Assembly: GCA_037576195.1 (NCBI GenBank) | Contig: CM075102.1 | Span: forward strand, 31,678,745-31,742,744 | Length of the DNA stretch: 64,000 bases | Direction of reading: 5' to 3' | DNA from: Phytoseiulus persimilis | Lineage: Eukaryota > Arthropoda > Arachnida > Mesostigmata > Phytoseiidae | Shown: piece by piece, positions 1-13,400 of the stretch | Layout of the letters: every line of letters begins with the position of its first letter | Position numbering within the stretch: position 1 is the stretch's first letter | Position numbers and translations under genes: made by a program | The notes under the pieces: model-generated | Told to the model about the DNA's origin: nothing | Databases searched by the model: none | Seen by the model: the letters and a program-made list of their open reading frames with translations, nothing else

Positions 1-3000
1 TCCTCTTGCAGCGCTCATTCCCACAGAGGGGAATCTTCCCGTCATCAGCCGAACCCGGGAGGCGAGTCGCAAGCGAAGGATAATCAGTCAGAAAAGACGC
101 CGAAGCCAGAAACGCGCCGGTTCGGTCGAAAGGTCCGATATCGTCTCCGAGATAGAGTTGCTTTCCGTTCAAGTCTCGAAGCGAAGTTGGTACGCGTGAA
201 TTCACCCCGAAATCAGATTTCAGGATTCGTCTCAATATCTGGAGAGTCGGTCTCCCGCGGGAAACGCTTAATCAGAAACTCCGGAAAGAAGAAGAAAAAT
301 CGCTTCCGTCAGTGCGAGACGTTTCTGATGAATTCCATCGCGATTGTCGGATTGCCCTATACGACGCGAAAAAAATTCCACGCCAAGGACACGTTATCGA
401 ACAGAATTGGATCCTTACGTACAAGGAGAACGGGGAGGACTAAAAACAGCGATGACCAAAGAGGCGGCAGACTCCACTCAGGAAGAATATCTGCATCTCT
501 GATACGGCTTATATATCGTGGAGCGGGCCGGCTCCGCAGGCGCTGGTCTCAATCCGGCCGAGGCGTTTCGTAATGGTACTTTGAGAGAATTTTCAAAATA
601 TCATTGCTCGCGCCCCTCTCGATCCAACATTGACAAGCCTTACTCAGCAAACCAAGCGCATCGCGACAACGGCTCGTACGATCGTTCTTGACTCGTCAAA
701 GAGTCATAGGGGGTTCGGGCGACTGGGAAACTCATCAAAGCCCAGAATACGGAAGCTCCTGAACCGATTCCCCGCTCTTCGTCTCTGATGGGCTACGCAA
801 AGATGGAAGTTCGCGAACATTTATTTGCGGCTCGACGTATCCGCGAGATGCTTTCGTTTCTTCGGCACAATGGACACGATGAAATCACATGCGAAACCGA
901 GATGTTCTATTTGAGCCGAGAACATCGAGACTCTTTCGTCCACCGCGGCGAGTAACGCCCGGTGGCTTCTGGGATCCATTGATCAGACCCGAGGCATTTC
1001 GTAAATTCCGATGAGCAGGAGACTGCGAAGGATTAAGCGCATGCGCTTGTGAATTCGGGAATCTCTGCGCTACTCCGAACGGTCAGATTAACCGTTACGT
1101 CATGCTTGAACGCGGTGTTTCAGTAGCGCTCTGCAGTTTGTGTGCAAGCATCGCACGAGCTATCCGTCCCGTGTGATCTCGGTTCGCGGCCTCACTTCGC
1201 CGCGAGCTCCAGATCGCGACCGAAGACTTCATGTGCCGATGGCGTCGTCTCCGTCGCCGAATTCGGAGCTGGTTTTCGGGGAGCGTCTGCTTTGTGCAGG
1301 AGTCCGAAGTGCGTTGCACGAGATGTTTCAGCGACGTATTTCGTTGTTGCGACGTTCTCCTCGCAGCGGCGCGCGGCGCATCGGGTTTCTACAACAACCG
1401 GTCCGATGCCGGAATATCCAGTACCATCGTTCAGTGACGGACCGAACGGAAACTCGCTTTGAAATCCACTCCCCCACCGCAGATATCGATACCTCTGCTC
1501 CGAGCTCGCGGACTCTTTTGCCGACGCCACTTTCCCTCTCATCTTTCCCACTTGTTTTCGAGCGCTCATCGTTCTCCACGCGTAGAGTTCCGCTGTTGCC
1601 TCTGACGTCGCTCGGCTTCCGAAAAGACGACTAAACAGAGAGAGTGGGGAAGTTTTCCGGCAGTCGGAAGAGCCACGCGTTCTCCGTTGATCCCGAGCTC
1701 TCGTTTTGTTCGTTTGCGACTCGTGCGCGGCGTTCCGACTGCAGCGACATTCGTTTCGCTTCTTTGCCTGGTCCACTGTGCGTCTGCCCTTGACGTGTTG
1801 CATAAGTCATTGTTTACAAACACGCTTCCAGACACGTGGTCCACGGAGACAGCCGACTGACTCGCTGCTCATCACTCTCTCGCACCGTGTTCGGTGTCCG
1901 AGATGATGACAACGCCCGAGTCTAGTTCTTCAACTGGGCCGCGTTGCTTCCTTCGTCGCAAAAAAAACAGGAATTACCGCAGCGAGCTGGACCCGAGCAG
2001 AGGAAGAGAGACAACTCAGAGTCTCGTATAGGAATACGGTGCGCTCACTTTCGCCTATATTTTTGCCGGGGCACATCGGTCCTCTTGACAACAGTCCTTG
2101 CCAAGACAGTGAGGCAGAGTCTCGACAGAGGCGCGACGCAGTTGTCGACTTCACCCACTTTTGGTCGGTGGGTGGCTCTCCGGCTCTTCAGCGAGCTAAC
2201 CAGAGGAGTGCGTGACTCGAGAGAGCATGAGCGTACTTGCCCTGACCCTCGATGTCATTCACAAAACCATGATCATCATCAACAGCAGCGTCTGCGCAAA
2301 AATCAGAGGCGTGGACCCGAGACCGCGCCGAACTGCGAGTGTTAGAACAGAGCGAGACTGTGCAGGATGGACAGCGAGGGTTTTTTGTTCTGGCGCACCC
2401 GTCGTGTCCGGAATCTCTGAATGCTGTTCGCGGGCGGAGCGTATGCACGAGGGGTTCGCATCGCGATGGCGATTGTTCCATCGGATGTTCCGCGACCATC
2501 ATCGACGTGAAGACCTTGGAGAGCCTTCCATCATCGTTCCGCATGTCGCGCGAACAGGAGACAGGTCTTCAAGGGACCCGATTCCCTGAGGCGCGCTCGG
2601 GTTCTTCTCTGTTGGCCAATCACGAATTCTCTTTCAGCTTCCGGCGGAATTCTTCGAGCGATCTGAACTTGCGCGAAACCAGCGGACTTCATGCTCGCAT
2701 CGCCCGGAGCGAGTGCGAAGGCCGCGACGACGCGCCGGTCGTCCTTGGCCCCGATCTACTGCAGAAACTGGTGTGCGAGCCGATCTGTTCACAGAAACTG
2801 AAAAAACGGTTGTCTACCCCGATTCGAATAGCTACCAGCTGACGACGCCATGGAAGTATTGCGGGCGGCCCACAGTTATCTTCACCGCCGTGTCGGTACC
2901 TGCGGTGGTTAGAGCCCCGCGGACCGATTCGCGAATCCGACTGAAATTTCGTACAGCTGCTAATTATCCGTCGGGAACGCCGGAAAGGAGAAGACCGGAC

Positions 3001-6000
3001 GTTGCTGCCTCCGATGAAGCCGTTGCTTCACTAATTCGGACATCTGCGATCGCGATGCGACGGCGGCGAATGACTGCCGCTGAGAAGAAAAAGGGTGGAA
3101 ATTGCCTAGGAAACGCCAAAGGCTTGGGGAGGAAGAGCCCGGACGCTTCTCGGCGTACATGCTTCGTATATAATGAGCGAGTTGGAAAAGTAGCAGTGCA
3201 GTCGACGCGGCGATGGGCAGCGCCGAAGCGGTCTATTCCAGATGGCGAGGAGGGTCTTGATAGCGGCGCGGCGTTCGCTGCCTAGACGATCGACTGGAGG
3301 AAGTGATTTTCTTTTGAACGTAGCGGTAGCTACATCACAAGCGGGGCATAGTCGTCGGTGATTGGAACGGAATTTTCCGTCAGTGATCGAGACTTGACTC
3401 GGCAGGGTTTTTCTGCAGAGTTTGACACCTGTAAGAAGTGCGTCATTGCATCTGATCCTGAACGAATTCCATCCACGGTATCGGGAGATAATTCTGGTCA
3501 CTATTGCAGACGATTCGGCGGAAGTGTCTCGTAAGGACGAAGGTTTTGCTCGGAAGACAATAAATGCCTAGGGTTTGATAGACGATAAAAGCTGATACCC
3601 TCATAACGACGTGTGAAGGCTGTCCGGAAAGCTATCGCAACGACAAGCAACGGTATGAATCAAGGCCGCCCGGCTACCTGATCATCCTGTGTGGATAATG
3701 AACGGTAAAACCTTGCATGACACTGAGCTCCGTCGATCAGGTTCCCGCCTGGGGAACTCTCGCGAAGTTTCTCCAAAGGACTGAGACGACAGTCGTGGTT
3801 CCCGCGAGAGTATCGCGATCATCGTCTCGGCCAACGAAAAGTTCGCATTGGTACATTTTGGTTCTGAGCTCCTGGACATTTCTGGCTAGTGAGGCGGAGG
3901 GGGCACACAGAGCGAAAAGCTTCCGAAACCCTCGTCTGACCACGCTCCCTCCATCGCAGCGATATGAAGGTGACACGTGTTCGCCCAATATATGGTCGAA
4001 AGCCTGCATGATAATAACGGGGAATAAGCCGGTCTTTTCTGAGTCGACCTCACATGGACGCAATGCCCGGATTACCGAACGAGTGCATGAATGTCGGAAC
4101 TCTCCGTCATGAGCTGCAGGGACTGCAAAAAAAACGGAATCTCATGCAGACATGGTTCGTCGTATCGTAGTGATCAATTCAGCCGGGTTTCGGCTCGGTG
4201 ATACGATCCGGACGCAAGGAATAAGTCGCCATGAAAAATGAAGGTCCAGTGAGGTGAGCTGTCGCTCGCCGAAACGAAAGCAGGCCGTGTTTCACGGGAT
4301 GAGCTACGACCTCTCAAGGCTGGATTTCTGTGGTCGGCCAGCCCTCAGCTAGTGACTGTCCCGCCGTATTTACAACATCCGATATCGTACTCCCTCTCAC
4401 TTAGACATTGCGTCGACATGCGGGTCATGTTCACGAGTTCGAGAACCCGTTCTTGGAGCAGCTACGATAATGTAAGCCGGGCGCTAGGATTTCTCCGCGA
4501 AAGATGAAAACCCAATCAGGCCGAAGTCAAAGAGAGCGGGAAATGTTCCTCGTTCCGAACACCTGGTCTGCTCTAGGATCATACAGGATCAAACGAACCC
4601 GGCTCGAGCGGCGATGGCGGAGTTGGTGTGTTTACACTCCAGAATCTGATGATTTGAGACGACGTATGCCTAGGCAGACGGGTCAGAACAGAGCTTCGTT
4701 CGAACGGGAACCCTCTGTGATCAGGGCGAGATTTTCGGATCCGAGCCGAGCCGCGGGGACACCCTGTCGGCCCGCTCCGGAGCCTTAAGAGGATACAACG
4801 TATCTCTCGGCCCCATCAGAAGCCTCACGATTCTTTAACACTGTGCTGATCCGAGAGCGAGAGATTCTTCCACGATAAAGGCCAGTGTTCGCGCTTCAAG
4901 CTTCAAGTTTGATGGCTACCGAAGAGTGATACCGATTGCGGAGCCCTGCCTTGATTATATACCGGGAAACAACTTGTTCTGCAGCGCGGCGCAACCGAAC
5001 AAAGCTCCGTTCTCGAAGATCTCAGATAAGAATGCCAGAGTCCGGGTCCTGCGAAGTTCGGCATTGCCCACAAAGAGAAAAAGAAATTCGAATGAATACG
5101 CAGCTCGACCACTCGAGGAAGTACGGGATTCTTGCTTCCAACGAGAGTGGACAGGATATCGCTTCGCAATAAGATTATCAAACGAAAGACGACACAGCAC
5201 AGGCATCGTCAGCTTGGAACGTCTGAAAGAAGAAGCCACAGAGGAGCCCGAGATGAAAGAATGTTGATGGACGGAGAAACACAAAATAAAAAGTGAATGA
5301 TCGAGAAAGAGTACTGAAATTCCGGCAAGATCGCCGCAGGGAGGGTCGTTGTCTGATGCCGAATATGTTTCCTGGATAGCTTTGTCCTTGATAATTACTT
5401 GCTCCAGAAGCTCCGTCGACTTCGCACTGTGCCCACTAAGCAGGCGAGCGAGCGGGATATGAAACTTGGCCATAATCGTGTGCGGCCGTTTCAGGTTTTC
5501 TCTGCTCGCTTGCCACTGCCACCGCTTCATGCCCGGAGACAAACTTCGCCATGCTCGTAATAGTCATTATCGGAGAAGAAGTTCATCAAGTGCAACTAGT
5601 CCGTTTGGCTGGCTCGGTTTGTCTGCTCGGTCACTTGCCCGCCATCGGCTTCCGCCGTGCCGTGTTAGCCCTGACGTTCGTAATCATATTCTACAGTGCC
5701 AGAGCAACGTCGGTTGTAGCGGCGCCGGCGGAGGCATCAGCTTGCGTCCGCCCTTGAGAAAAACTTTTCTGTCTGAGGTGGCGGAATGCTCAGCGCCACT
5801 TTCAGATGTCCACGGCGACAGTAGTGGGCCCGAGAACTTGACCGGGACCTCGGACTCGGAGCTCGCTGAGTGAATCCAAAATGGATGACTCCGGTGGGCG
5901 GCGGGGAAATGCGGGAAGGCAATACAGCACAAGAGTGGTCGCGGTAGGAGACATGTGTCGGGCGGGATTCAAACGCAAGAGAAGTTCGAAGCAGGCACTC

Positions 6001-7383
6001 GTGGAGGAATTATCGCGTTGGAGAGCAGCGGATCGTCACAGGCGACCAAAGAGCGCTCGAGTTGCCAAGAGCGATTTTTCCTGTCTCAAGGTAAGCCGAC
6101 ACGCAAATATTCGCAGGTAAGTGTAAAGGGGCTGTCACGCGAACGAAACTTCAACCTGACGAGGGAGCTCTGCTGCGATACCATGAAAAATGACGACGAG
6201 GTTTTTCTCTCGCTTTCAACCCAGACCAATAAAGATTCCAGACGTCTGATCGACTGAACGGGTGCTGAAGCACTCTCCCGAACATCGCTTGGAGTACACG
6301 TGTACCCGCCACTCTGAAGAGCATGACTCGCAAGAAAGTAGACGCGCTTGAATCAGGTTTCTCTCAGAAAAAGAAAGACAGAACTTTCGCGCGCTCCGGT
6401 AGTTCGAGGAAAATCCAACCGGGTTCTCATCACTCATCGCTGGATTTTTCACTTCAGGCCCAGAAAGCGGTAGCCAGGCGGTGAAAAATCGAAATGAAAA
6501 AGAAGCTTCGGTCTGCTGCTTGCAAGGGCGGCGATCGACGTCAGCCGAGAACTTCCGCGAGAGACGAACAACTCGTCGCGGCATGGTGAGCCGATGAACA
6601 GGCTGCTTGGTTACGCGATTGGCTTTCTACGACCACGACGACGGGCATGACGACGGTGAAGACGACGGCGGCGAACCCAGAAAATCTGTCTGGCGATCAA
6701 TCGCGTGCAGCTACGTATGATTCCGCTCAACTATACGATTACCGTCGATGACGAGCGCGATGGGGGAGAAGCTGCTTGAGGAGAAAACCAACTCGATTCC
6801 GCGCCTGCTCGGGAGTATCTACACTCCCAGGTCTCTCCGATCCCCGTTGTGTATGTTTTTGTAAGCCCTCGAATCGTATGATTCCCGTCCGTTTTCGGAG
6901 CCTCATAACTGACTACACTCGAGCTCGTGACGCCTGGAAGCGTTGCAATAATCTCCAAGAGAATTCGATGCAGCTGTGCTTTCAGCGAGTTCTGTCTCCC
7001 AGCGTCAGATCCAGGCAGAGGAGCCTCATGAGTTAGCTCCCGACACGCCTGCCTCGGGATTCGCTTCTTCCTCACGAGGCAGTACCCTCATCCCCCAGAC
7101 GCCTTCAACGGCGGCTCTACGAATGCTTCCAGGTCCGTAATCAGAGTCCAATGAAGCCCTCGTAAGCCCCTGGACATCGTCCCTTCGTAGAAGCGATCCG
7201 CTAAAGATGATCGATTCCGTAAACCCGTTCGGATGTGATCCTTGCTCGGTTATCCATCTTCAAATAAGACTGCAACGACGCCTGTTTCCGATCGATCCAT
7301 AAGGGCCTCGAAAATGAAAATATTCCTCTGAATCCCTCGTTAGACGAACTCGATTCGAATCGATGAGATCGAATTCTGGTATG

Positions 7384-7415
7384 ACCAAGGTTGATATAAT
7401 TGAGGTCCAGCTGTA
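7384..7415 (-). repeat. Tigger/pogo-type terminal-repeat fragment
   Basis: On the minus strand this reads as TACAGCTGGACC followed by TCAATTATATCAACC. It resembles the ends of the elements at 51.5-51.9 kb and 29.75 kb, which share a CAGT start and a CCCCGATTATATCAAC-type core. Only one end is visible here, so this is at most a remnant. Confidence 0.35.
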
Positions 7416-10400
7416 GGTGATATGATGATTGGTGGCAAACAGTCTTGTGCGTCACTGTCCAACTTTGAGCTCCCATCGGTTCCATAAATTCAAAGCCTCC
7501 CGTCTGGAGAGAGGGAGAGAGAGAGCTGTCGAGATCACCGCGATTCATCGCGACCTGTCCTCTTTGACACTCCGGGGAAAGTCCGATAGGAGGAATTGCC
7601 TGCTGCCGCCCGCAAGCGCTCGACTTCGAGATGGAAACAGCTCGTAAATGGCTCTTTGATCTTCCAGCTTGCGGTTCCTTTCCAGCGCTGTATCCTCAGC
7701 CGTGTGTCTGGAAGCTGCTAACATCTCGAGGTGGTCCACTGAGCGGGGAATGAGCGAGCGAAGGCACCCAGGAAGGCGGTCGGGCGAGCGAGCAAGGAGC
7801 TCGTCGAACGGTCGGTCCTATCCAGAGATAGATAGTGAGCCGGAGATAGCAACAGTCAAAGCGTAGTCGTTGGCGACACTCACAATCATCAACACATCTA
7901 AAGAAGCAGCGGTTCGCAGCGCGTTTCTGCCACCGTTAGGTGGTCAGCCGAAAAGGCCATCGACAGGCGCTCAGGCCGAGGGAGATTAGGCGCAGTGCTC
8001 GATATGGTGCGCGCACGTCACCGGGGACGCAGCTTCCGGGAAGTCGCCAACATACATGTACCGTCTGGAATTTCTTTCCGAGATCACCCGTGTGCTCTGG
8101 CCACTTCACTCATTTGTGTTTTCGCTCCAAAAAACGAGCCGCACAGGACCTTCATGTCATTCGACGGGAAGATACCGTCTACAAGGATCGACGGCGTAGC
8201 AGCCCGGTCGTCTCAAGGAAGCTTGGAGACGGGCTTGCCGCTGTTCTCGCTCCCGGAACCGCTGCCAGCAGAGCGATTATCTCAATGATGGTCGCCGGAA
8301 TTCGCGGTCACCTCATAAAAAGTGCGGGAGAATCTATGTGAATTGCCTCTTCTGCGAAGCTGACCCTGTCCATGGAGAACGATCCCTCGGAAAACCCCGT
8401 TCAAGAGAGATCTCATCCCCCGTGAACTCTTCGGGTCTCCGCAGTCAAGCGGATCGACTGCGAAGCCGATCATATCGATCCGCAACGACCACTCATTCTC
8501 CGAAGGAATCGACGTCCATCGGAAAGATTGAAGTGCCGCTTCCTTCGCAGGGTATGGGGCGATCTTTCGGTGGGTCCGTGGGCTTGAGACCCTTCGGCTG
8601 GAGCGATCCGAGTTGCGACATCGGAGACGATCAAATCCGGTGGACTGGGATTGGCCTGGATTAGAATAAGGCAATCGATATTCCTCGTCGTCGAGCTTCA
8701 GAATCTCCTCGATCCTACTCCATAGTTTACAGGACACCGCAAATCGTTGCTGCTTCGACAAAGCACGCAGTTGGCGTGGCCGACAGCATGGCTGTCTGAT
8801 TGGTTTTCGTTAGTTGTCGACGACCACTCGATTAATCGGCCAATGTGTAAACGCTCTGACTACTCCAAGGCTTCAGGCATGATCGCTCGCGTCATCGCAA
8901 TCCGTCCACCCGATCCGACACAAAACTGTGCATGAAATTCATCCACTAACGTGGCCGCGGAGCTCAAGTTGCTCGTTCCCGTCGCCCGCATTTATCGTTT
9001 GGGTTTCCTTTTCTTTTCTCCCCTGTCCGGCAGTTTCGTTACAGCGAAAACATTCTCGGTTTGGCTTGACAAGTGGCTTGCCGAGCTGGAAGGCTGATGG
9101 GAGAAAATCAGGTCGAGACCAGCTCGCTGTCAGCTTGTTACCTCGAGAGCCGGCTGGGCGAGAAACAGAGATAGGTGGACCGAGAGTGAATGATTTCAAC
9201 TTTTCATGGCTCGAGGTGTGTGCTTATAGCATGCACGCCTTTCTCCCTGCTTCGCGAGCCAGCCAAAAGAGTGCTCGCCTGTTCGCCGCCGCCGTCGCTG
9301 TAGAAAGTCAAGGCTTCTTTCCACGTAGGCTTGGCTGCGCGCTATCGGCTGGAAACGAATGCTGATCACCCGGTCTATGTAATTTCTGCTTCCTCGACCG
9401 AAGTTCAACTTGAACAGGCCTCCCCTCGAGATAAGCCGTAAATCGGTCGTCTGCAACTGTGTCCTCGCTCAACCGTCGGACTCCTGCTTCCCGGCCACGT
9501 CTCCTCGGAGCAATCGAGACTGAAGCTCTGCGGAAGGGGGTCTGAAGTTTTGCACAAGCGACTCTGGGTAGTTCAACAGATACGAAGGGCGAAAGATAAA
9601 GTGCCGTCGGCACTTCGGCAAATCGCGGTCGCTCAGGACGCCGGATGATGACTTCTAGAAGCCGGACGTCGAGCGATTATAGCGTAGGAACGATTAGATG
9701 AGCTCATCAGGAGTGGAATAGCCAAGGAAAACAGCGCTCACAGTTGGGAGCTAACTAAGTGCACTCGCGTCACCGGCAGACGAAAGGCATTGGGAACTTC
9801 GATCACGGATGGAGACCTGCGCGGAAACCGATCTGGGCTTTATAAGGGGCATAGTCCCCAAGAGAAGAAGCCGAACGCGAGCAACTTGGTTTTCAGCGCC
9901 GAGAAACCGTTCCGATCTTGAACTCTCCCGGTGTCCGATTTCCCGGAGCTCGATTATATCAGCTAGAAAAGAAATCGAAAGATACCGATTTCGAAGGTCT
10001 CCCACGAGCCTCGGTCGAGATAATCCTCGAGCCATGCGAAACAACTTACCTGGAAGTAAAAATAGAAAAATTGAAATCGTGTTCCTCGCGAGAAAATACG
10101 CGGTCTCGCTTTGAAACTCTGTCCCGAAGATTCCCATGGAGGGAATTTCCGTTTCCCGGATGATTATTCGAAGAAGCAGAAGTTCGGATATTTATACGAG
10201 GTCGTCCCCTGTCTATTGGGCGTCGGTGGGTCAAAAGAAGCTCCCGAAGCCGATCTCATCATAAGTTTGATTCATATTGTAATCACCCTTGGGAGATGCA
10301 GCCTCCAAGATGGTGGGCCAGCAAACATGGAAGGAACTCATCCCTGGTGTTTGGGCTCCATTTTCTCTTGTTGTTGTTCATCTTTTGTTTGTCGCCATCG

Positions 10401-13400
10401 GCTGCATCTAAGCCGATGTGTGGGGTCAACTATTTTCCCGTCAATGCTTCTGCTGATACGCTGAGGACCGCTCCGGGTGGAGCACGGGGCCGCAGATTCC
10501 CATATGGACGCCCTCAAATCCGAGCGCATCATTTTTTGAAAATTCAAAGGGTCCGTGAGCTGAAAGGATCGTGGAATCTCTGTGAGATTCAAATTCCCCT
10601 CCTTCCCCTGGGACGCAAAGCCAACTGCGCACATCTCACGCCGCATTGTTGTTGATGTAGCTTTCACTTTTATAGCGGTAGGAATCGTCGTTGAGCTCCA
10701 CATTCGCGTTGAAAACGATGTGGAGCCAACACGAAAATATCAGATATGTTTGCCCATCTATCCCGAGCAGCACGAGTTGGTCATCCACAACAGCGTTAAT
10801 GCATCGCCATGTCCCCGCCCAGTCCCATGCTTTCCGACGCCATACCCCCCCCCCTCCTCTTTCTCCGGCGAATGACCACAAACACAAACCCAACCTAAGA
10901 TTACCCAGCCGTTTACACACTCGCTCCTCTTAGTTTTCTCGGCTGTCCCAGCGCTTTTGCGGACGCTTCTCCCGACTCGTGTCCACTTATTCGTCCGTCT
11001 GTAAATCCCTTCCTCAGTCTATTCCTCTATCCTCTTGGACGTCACCCGGGACAACGAGTTGAATCAATATTTTGCAGTTCAATGGGTGGCGAAATGTGCG
11101 CCGTTGGTCTCGAAAATCCCGAGCTATCCCCGCGAGCGCGTCCCTCGACAAGGGTCGAAGGGATCCGAAAACGGTGCTGCTATTGCGACGCAGCGCCTAA
11201 TGTATATCTCTACACCACTAGTCTTCGGAGAAATCACATGTTTTCGGAATATCTTCTGTTGGATTCCTTTCACCCGCAGTTCGGTTGCCTTACAGCCCCT
11301 TCTTCAAATAGCTTGGTTGCTATAGGAGCAACAGGAGCAAAACTTCTCCCGTTACATATCCCACACATCTGCTCACCCCCGACGACGCGTAACGGTCCAC
11401 AGAAGTCCGATCAGTTCACGTTATCAATTAGGCTGTGAACCCACATCCCACTGAGCAGCTAGACTCCGAGGAAACGATGTTATGACGGAGTGTAGTACAG
11501 ATCGGCAATCCTCAACCGGCATTTGGGAAGTTCCTGACTTCCGGGGAGAAACTGATTCGCAAGCCATGGGCCGAATCGGTGAGCAGAAAGCCACGTTGAG
11601 GACAGTGGAACCCGTTTCGTCCTCAGTCGTGTGGTTCGAACTCTTCCATGTTTTCGAAACTGAAAACTTCGAGCCCAAGGGCTCCGAGTCACCAGATGCT
11701 AAAGACCGCGACAGCATTCGGTCCCTAGGAAGAGCTCGGAGGAAGAATGCTCTACGACTCGGAGCACATTGTAGAATCTTGAGAGTGTTGGGATCATAAT
11801 CACCGACGCTACGCCGTCGGCTAGAAGATTGGCGCTACCTTGTACGTTCTCCTGAATTCTAGCCCCATCCCGGCGAGACCGATGACGGATGCACCTCGAA
11901 AAGAAAGCAACTTGAAACAAACATGAGGAGCATCGACCCAGCAGTGAGAAACACGATTATTCCGCTCGAGGTTATTAGGCTCGCCGGCGGATGAGCTCCC
12001 CCACCTTTCAGTATGCGAAAGCACTTGAAGTTGTGTAAACAATCGACATGGATTCTAGAAAATGGCGGAGTGCACTGGCCGCATTCCTGGGATGAGCCCG
12101 TCTGCCGTCAGTGAACTCGAGTTGGCGCCATCAACATTTCTGTGGTCGTGCTCGGGAGGCGAACCGCGCGATGAACCGAGCCGAATCGAATATCCCTTTT
12201 CTTGGTGATGAAGGCTGCCCGGTATTGCTCTCGATTCTGCACCCATATTCGACGACGTCCTCGCGATCTCGGCACAACGGCGAAAATGGCCCTCCTGGGC
12301 AACATGGCGCAGATTGCACTGGCTGATTTCCCATGCCAGAACGGAACGGGCAGGGCGTCATCGCCACCGATGCTGTGAAATCTCTGGTCCCTCTACGACA
12401 CGGAAATGCCTCACCGAGATCCGGACCTGCCGTCGAGGGTACGTTCTGCACGCCGGCTCCGGTTCAGGAGTCCATCTCAAGTTCGTTACGATTCCTCAGG
12501 AAGCGGAATGTAACGCCGTGGAAACCTTACACCTCCCCGGCCTTAACTGACACTCGAACAGCAGCTCGAGAGCGTTGCAGGAGGCTCGAGGAGAATCGCG
12601 TTTCGCTCGGCGTTTCTCTGTATCTTGAACGCGTTCATTCCGCGAATGAAATGTCAGAACTGAAATGTCAACACGTGCGGCGCGCGGCTGCCGCTTCTGG
12701 GGAGATATTGGCCCCCCACCTCGCATCTGAAGCCGGCTGAGGCTCAGCCTACCCGAACTTATTGAGAAGGGTTACGATCTGAGAGCCTCGCTCACGACTA
12801 ATTACGGTCGAGATGTGTGAACAAGTCGAACCGAATGCATCCATCAGAAACGCGAGCGATAGATGGGATGTTCTTCGGATTCAATTAGCGAATGGGATCT
12901 TCGAGCGGCGCGCACTCCGGCTCGGACCTGAGCTAGCTAGATGGGCGAACCGGCTCTCAAATCGTTGACTACGCGACGACGACGGCTGCTACGACAGGCG
13001 AGCGGTCCAAACGGTCCGTCGGCTAGAGTCTAGTCGAGTATTTCGCCAGCTAGAAGTTCACGCGGGCTCCCCTGCTGCTGGCATTGCTGCCTCGAGTATT
13101 CGAAGCGAGGAAAAGTCATTGCGCTGCTCAAGGACACGCTCGCCGAGTCTGTTCGCTCTCTCGACGACAAAATCGCTCTGGCCGCCTGAGTGACTGAATC
13201 GTTGGCTCGCGCGCTCCACCGACTGGCGGAGTTTCGCCGTCAGCTGAGCACGTTTCCTTGATCTGATAGCGTAGCACTGCTCGCGCTTTGCCCCGGAATC
13301 GGCAAAGCCACGATGTAGGAGTGTCTAGTTCTGCCCTACGGCTCGAAATTTCATCGAACGGACTTCCGAAAGCTATCGGTTCGCTTTGCGAACAGCCGAA

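Noticed and set aside
1140..1803. Overlapping 100-200 codon frames on both strands near 1.1-1.8 kb
   Set aside because: Arginine- and serine-rich translations in four or more frames at once are typical of GC-rich non-coding sequence; no motif.
10296..10655. Open frame with a hydrophobic segment near 10.3 kb, considered as a membrane protein exon
   Set aside because: The hydrophobic run comes from a TTG/TTC-rich stretch; no family, and no splice signals consistent with a gene.
11625..11655. GGTTCGAAC resembling a tRNA T loop
   Set aside because: Flanking bases cannot form the 5-bp stem and no other tRNA arm is present.
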